DNA from: Flavobacteriaceae bacterium
GTDB lineage: Bacteria; Bacteroidota; Bacteroidia; Flavobacteriales; Flavobacteriaceae
Assembly (NCBI GenBank): GCA_015488935.1
Contig: WFMU01000106.1
Span: 1-6,249 of the forward strand
Length of the DNA: 6,249 nucleotides
Direction: 5' to 3'
The translations under genes were made by a program, and so were the position numbers. Of this stretch, positions 5,397 through 6,249 are shown one piece after another; position 1 is the first letter of the stretch, and each line of letters opens with the position of its first letter. A model generated the notes under the pieces. The model saw only the letters and a program-made list of their open reading frames with translations. It was not told the origin of the DNA and did no database searches.

Positions 5397-6249
5397 TTAT
5401 AGTTTAAAATTTACTCCAACACCAAAAGCTTCTCTTACTTGGAAACCATTACGTTGTACAGTATCGTCGTAAATTGCTTGAAATACAAGGTTTGCAGATA
5501 GGTATTTATTAACTTTCATTACTAAGTTCATTGTGTAATCTACATCTACATTTTTAGCTTCTTCTAAATAGTTTGTATATAAGCCTAAAATATTTTCCAT
5601 AGATACATTTTTCATTAAGTCTGTTTTATAGTATCCTCTTAATGCTGCTCCTACTTCAAAACGCATGGTTTTGTTTGCATCTACACCATAGTATCCTCCT
5701 GCTTCATTAAAAAAGTCTTCTGCTGCTGTAGGCACTTCGGTATAATGACCGTGTACAATAGTCATTTTTGCTGCTGCTGGAGAAATATTTACATTAAAAT
5801 TATCTGATTTTTTCCATAACATTCCAGGTCCAAATTGAAAATATGCTGGAGAGAAAAAGTGACTGTTTCCATCTGCACTTCTATCCATTTGCGTTTTTGC
5901 ATTCAAATAAAATGAATAATACCAATATCCTTTTGCTTTTTTACCTAATAAAGAGTTAAATTCTAAGCGGTCATTATTTTTCGAAAAATTTTCATCACCT
6001 TTATTTTTATTTACTCCATAATCTGCTATTAATTTATTGTCCCAAACTAAATCGCCACTTTTTAAATTAAAATCGTAATTTACTAAGATATTCGCTGCTG
6101 TATTAGCAATACCACCACCAGTCCATTCGTTATTAAATGCAGATTGGTTCAGAGTAATGGCAACATTACCACCTTTTTTCCAACCATCTTTTACTTCTTC
6201 TTTTTTGTCTTGTGCAAAAGTTAATGTTACAGCGAACATTAAAACTACT
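5397..6249 (-). CDS. DUF3078-type secreted outer-membrane beta-barrel protein (N-terminus cut by the window edge)
   Basis: The 3' 284 codons of a secreted protein. The frame stays open past the Met at 6239 to the window end, reading VVLMFAVTLTFAQDKKE. This is the hydrophobic core of a signal peptide with probable signal peptidase I cleavage between Ala and Gln, so the Met at 6239 is internal and the true start lies just outside. The mature part opens with a WKKGGN segment followed by NQSAFNNEWTGGG, then alternating polar/aromatic strands (LVWDNKLIADYGV, YWYYSFYLNAKTQMD), and ends in VGVNFKL. This strand pattern and WKKGGN opening match the DUF3078 proteins common in Bacteroidetes. The location is inferred to be the outer membrane; the function of the family is not known to me. 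The gene ends at an intrinsic terminator and is not in the rimK operon. Confidence 0.85.
   Translation of the reverse strand, partial: VVLMFAVTLTFAQDKKEEVKDGWKKGGNVAITLNQSAFNNEWTGGGIANTAANILVNYDFNLKSGDLVWDNKLIADYGVNKNKGDENFSKNNDRLEFNSLLGKKAKGYWYYSFYLNAKTQMDRSADGNSHFFSPAYFQFGPGMLWKKSDNFNVNISPAAAKMTIVHGHYTEVPTAAEDFFNEAGGYYGVDANKTMRFEVGAALRGYYKTDLMKNVSMENILGLYTNYLEEAKNVDVDYTMNLVMKVNKYLSANLVFQAIYDDTVQRNGFQVREAFGVGVNFKL

Noticed and set aside
1..6249. CRISPR arrays, tRNA or rRNA genes, insertion sequences, phage or defence genes
   Set aside because: No regular repeat-spacer pattern, cloverleaf, rRNA-like segment, transposase or terminal inverted repeat was seen; the gene content is chromosomal housekeeping and regulatory.

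Overview
The window comes from a low-GC, AT-rich Bacteroidetes chromosome, most likely a flavobacterium. The grounds are protein families typical of that class (a DUF3078-type outer-membrane protein, a mevalonate-pathway pair, a small zinc-finger-like anti-sigma partner of an ECF factor), promoter-like TAnnTTTG boxes and no obvious Shine-Dalgarno sites. All genes except one small plus-strand gene lie on the minus strand, so the minus-strand order runs from high to low coordinates. Coding density is high and no stretch over 300 bases lacks a gene.

Right end (5397-6249): a partial secreted beta-barrel protein of the DUF3078 type, cut by the window edge inside its signal peptide. Its stop is followed by a clear intrinsic terminator (about 5336-5369). 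Next on the minus strand is a two-gene unit (5234 down to 3404): a RimK-like ATP-grasp glutamate ligase and, overlapping it by 20 bp, a zinc-dependent succinylglutamate desuccinylase/aspartoacylase-like hydrolase. A perfect flavobacterial -7 box and an 8-bp inverted repeat lie in the rimK leader.

Middle (3323 down to 1831): a tight three-gene unit with gaps of 3 and 8 bp, made of an ECF sigma factor, a Cys-rich small protein with an H-x3-C-x2-C signature that is best read as its zinc anti-sigma factor, and a class I SAM-dependent O-methyltransferase. It converges on a small plus-strand gene of unknown function (1510-1746). The short gap between them holds a T8 tract and a decayed 9-bp tandem repeat.

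Left end (1455 down to 1): two mevalonate-pathway genes in an operon, diphosphomevalonate decarboxylase and a mevalonate kinase-like GHMP kinase that runs off the window. The decarboxylase has no usable ATG and appears to start at TTG. Its promoter box and that of the divergent small gene lie only 4 bp apart.

Most of this is housekeeping. The points most worth following up are the RimK/aminoacylase-like pair as a possible add-and-remove system for glutamate tails or other amide-linked groups, the ECF/anti-sigma/methyltransferase operon, and the interlocked divergent promoter with a TTG-started decarboxylase.
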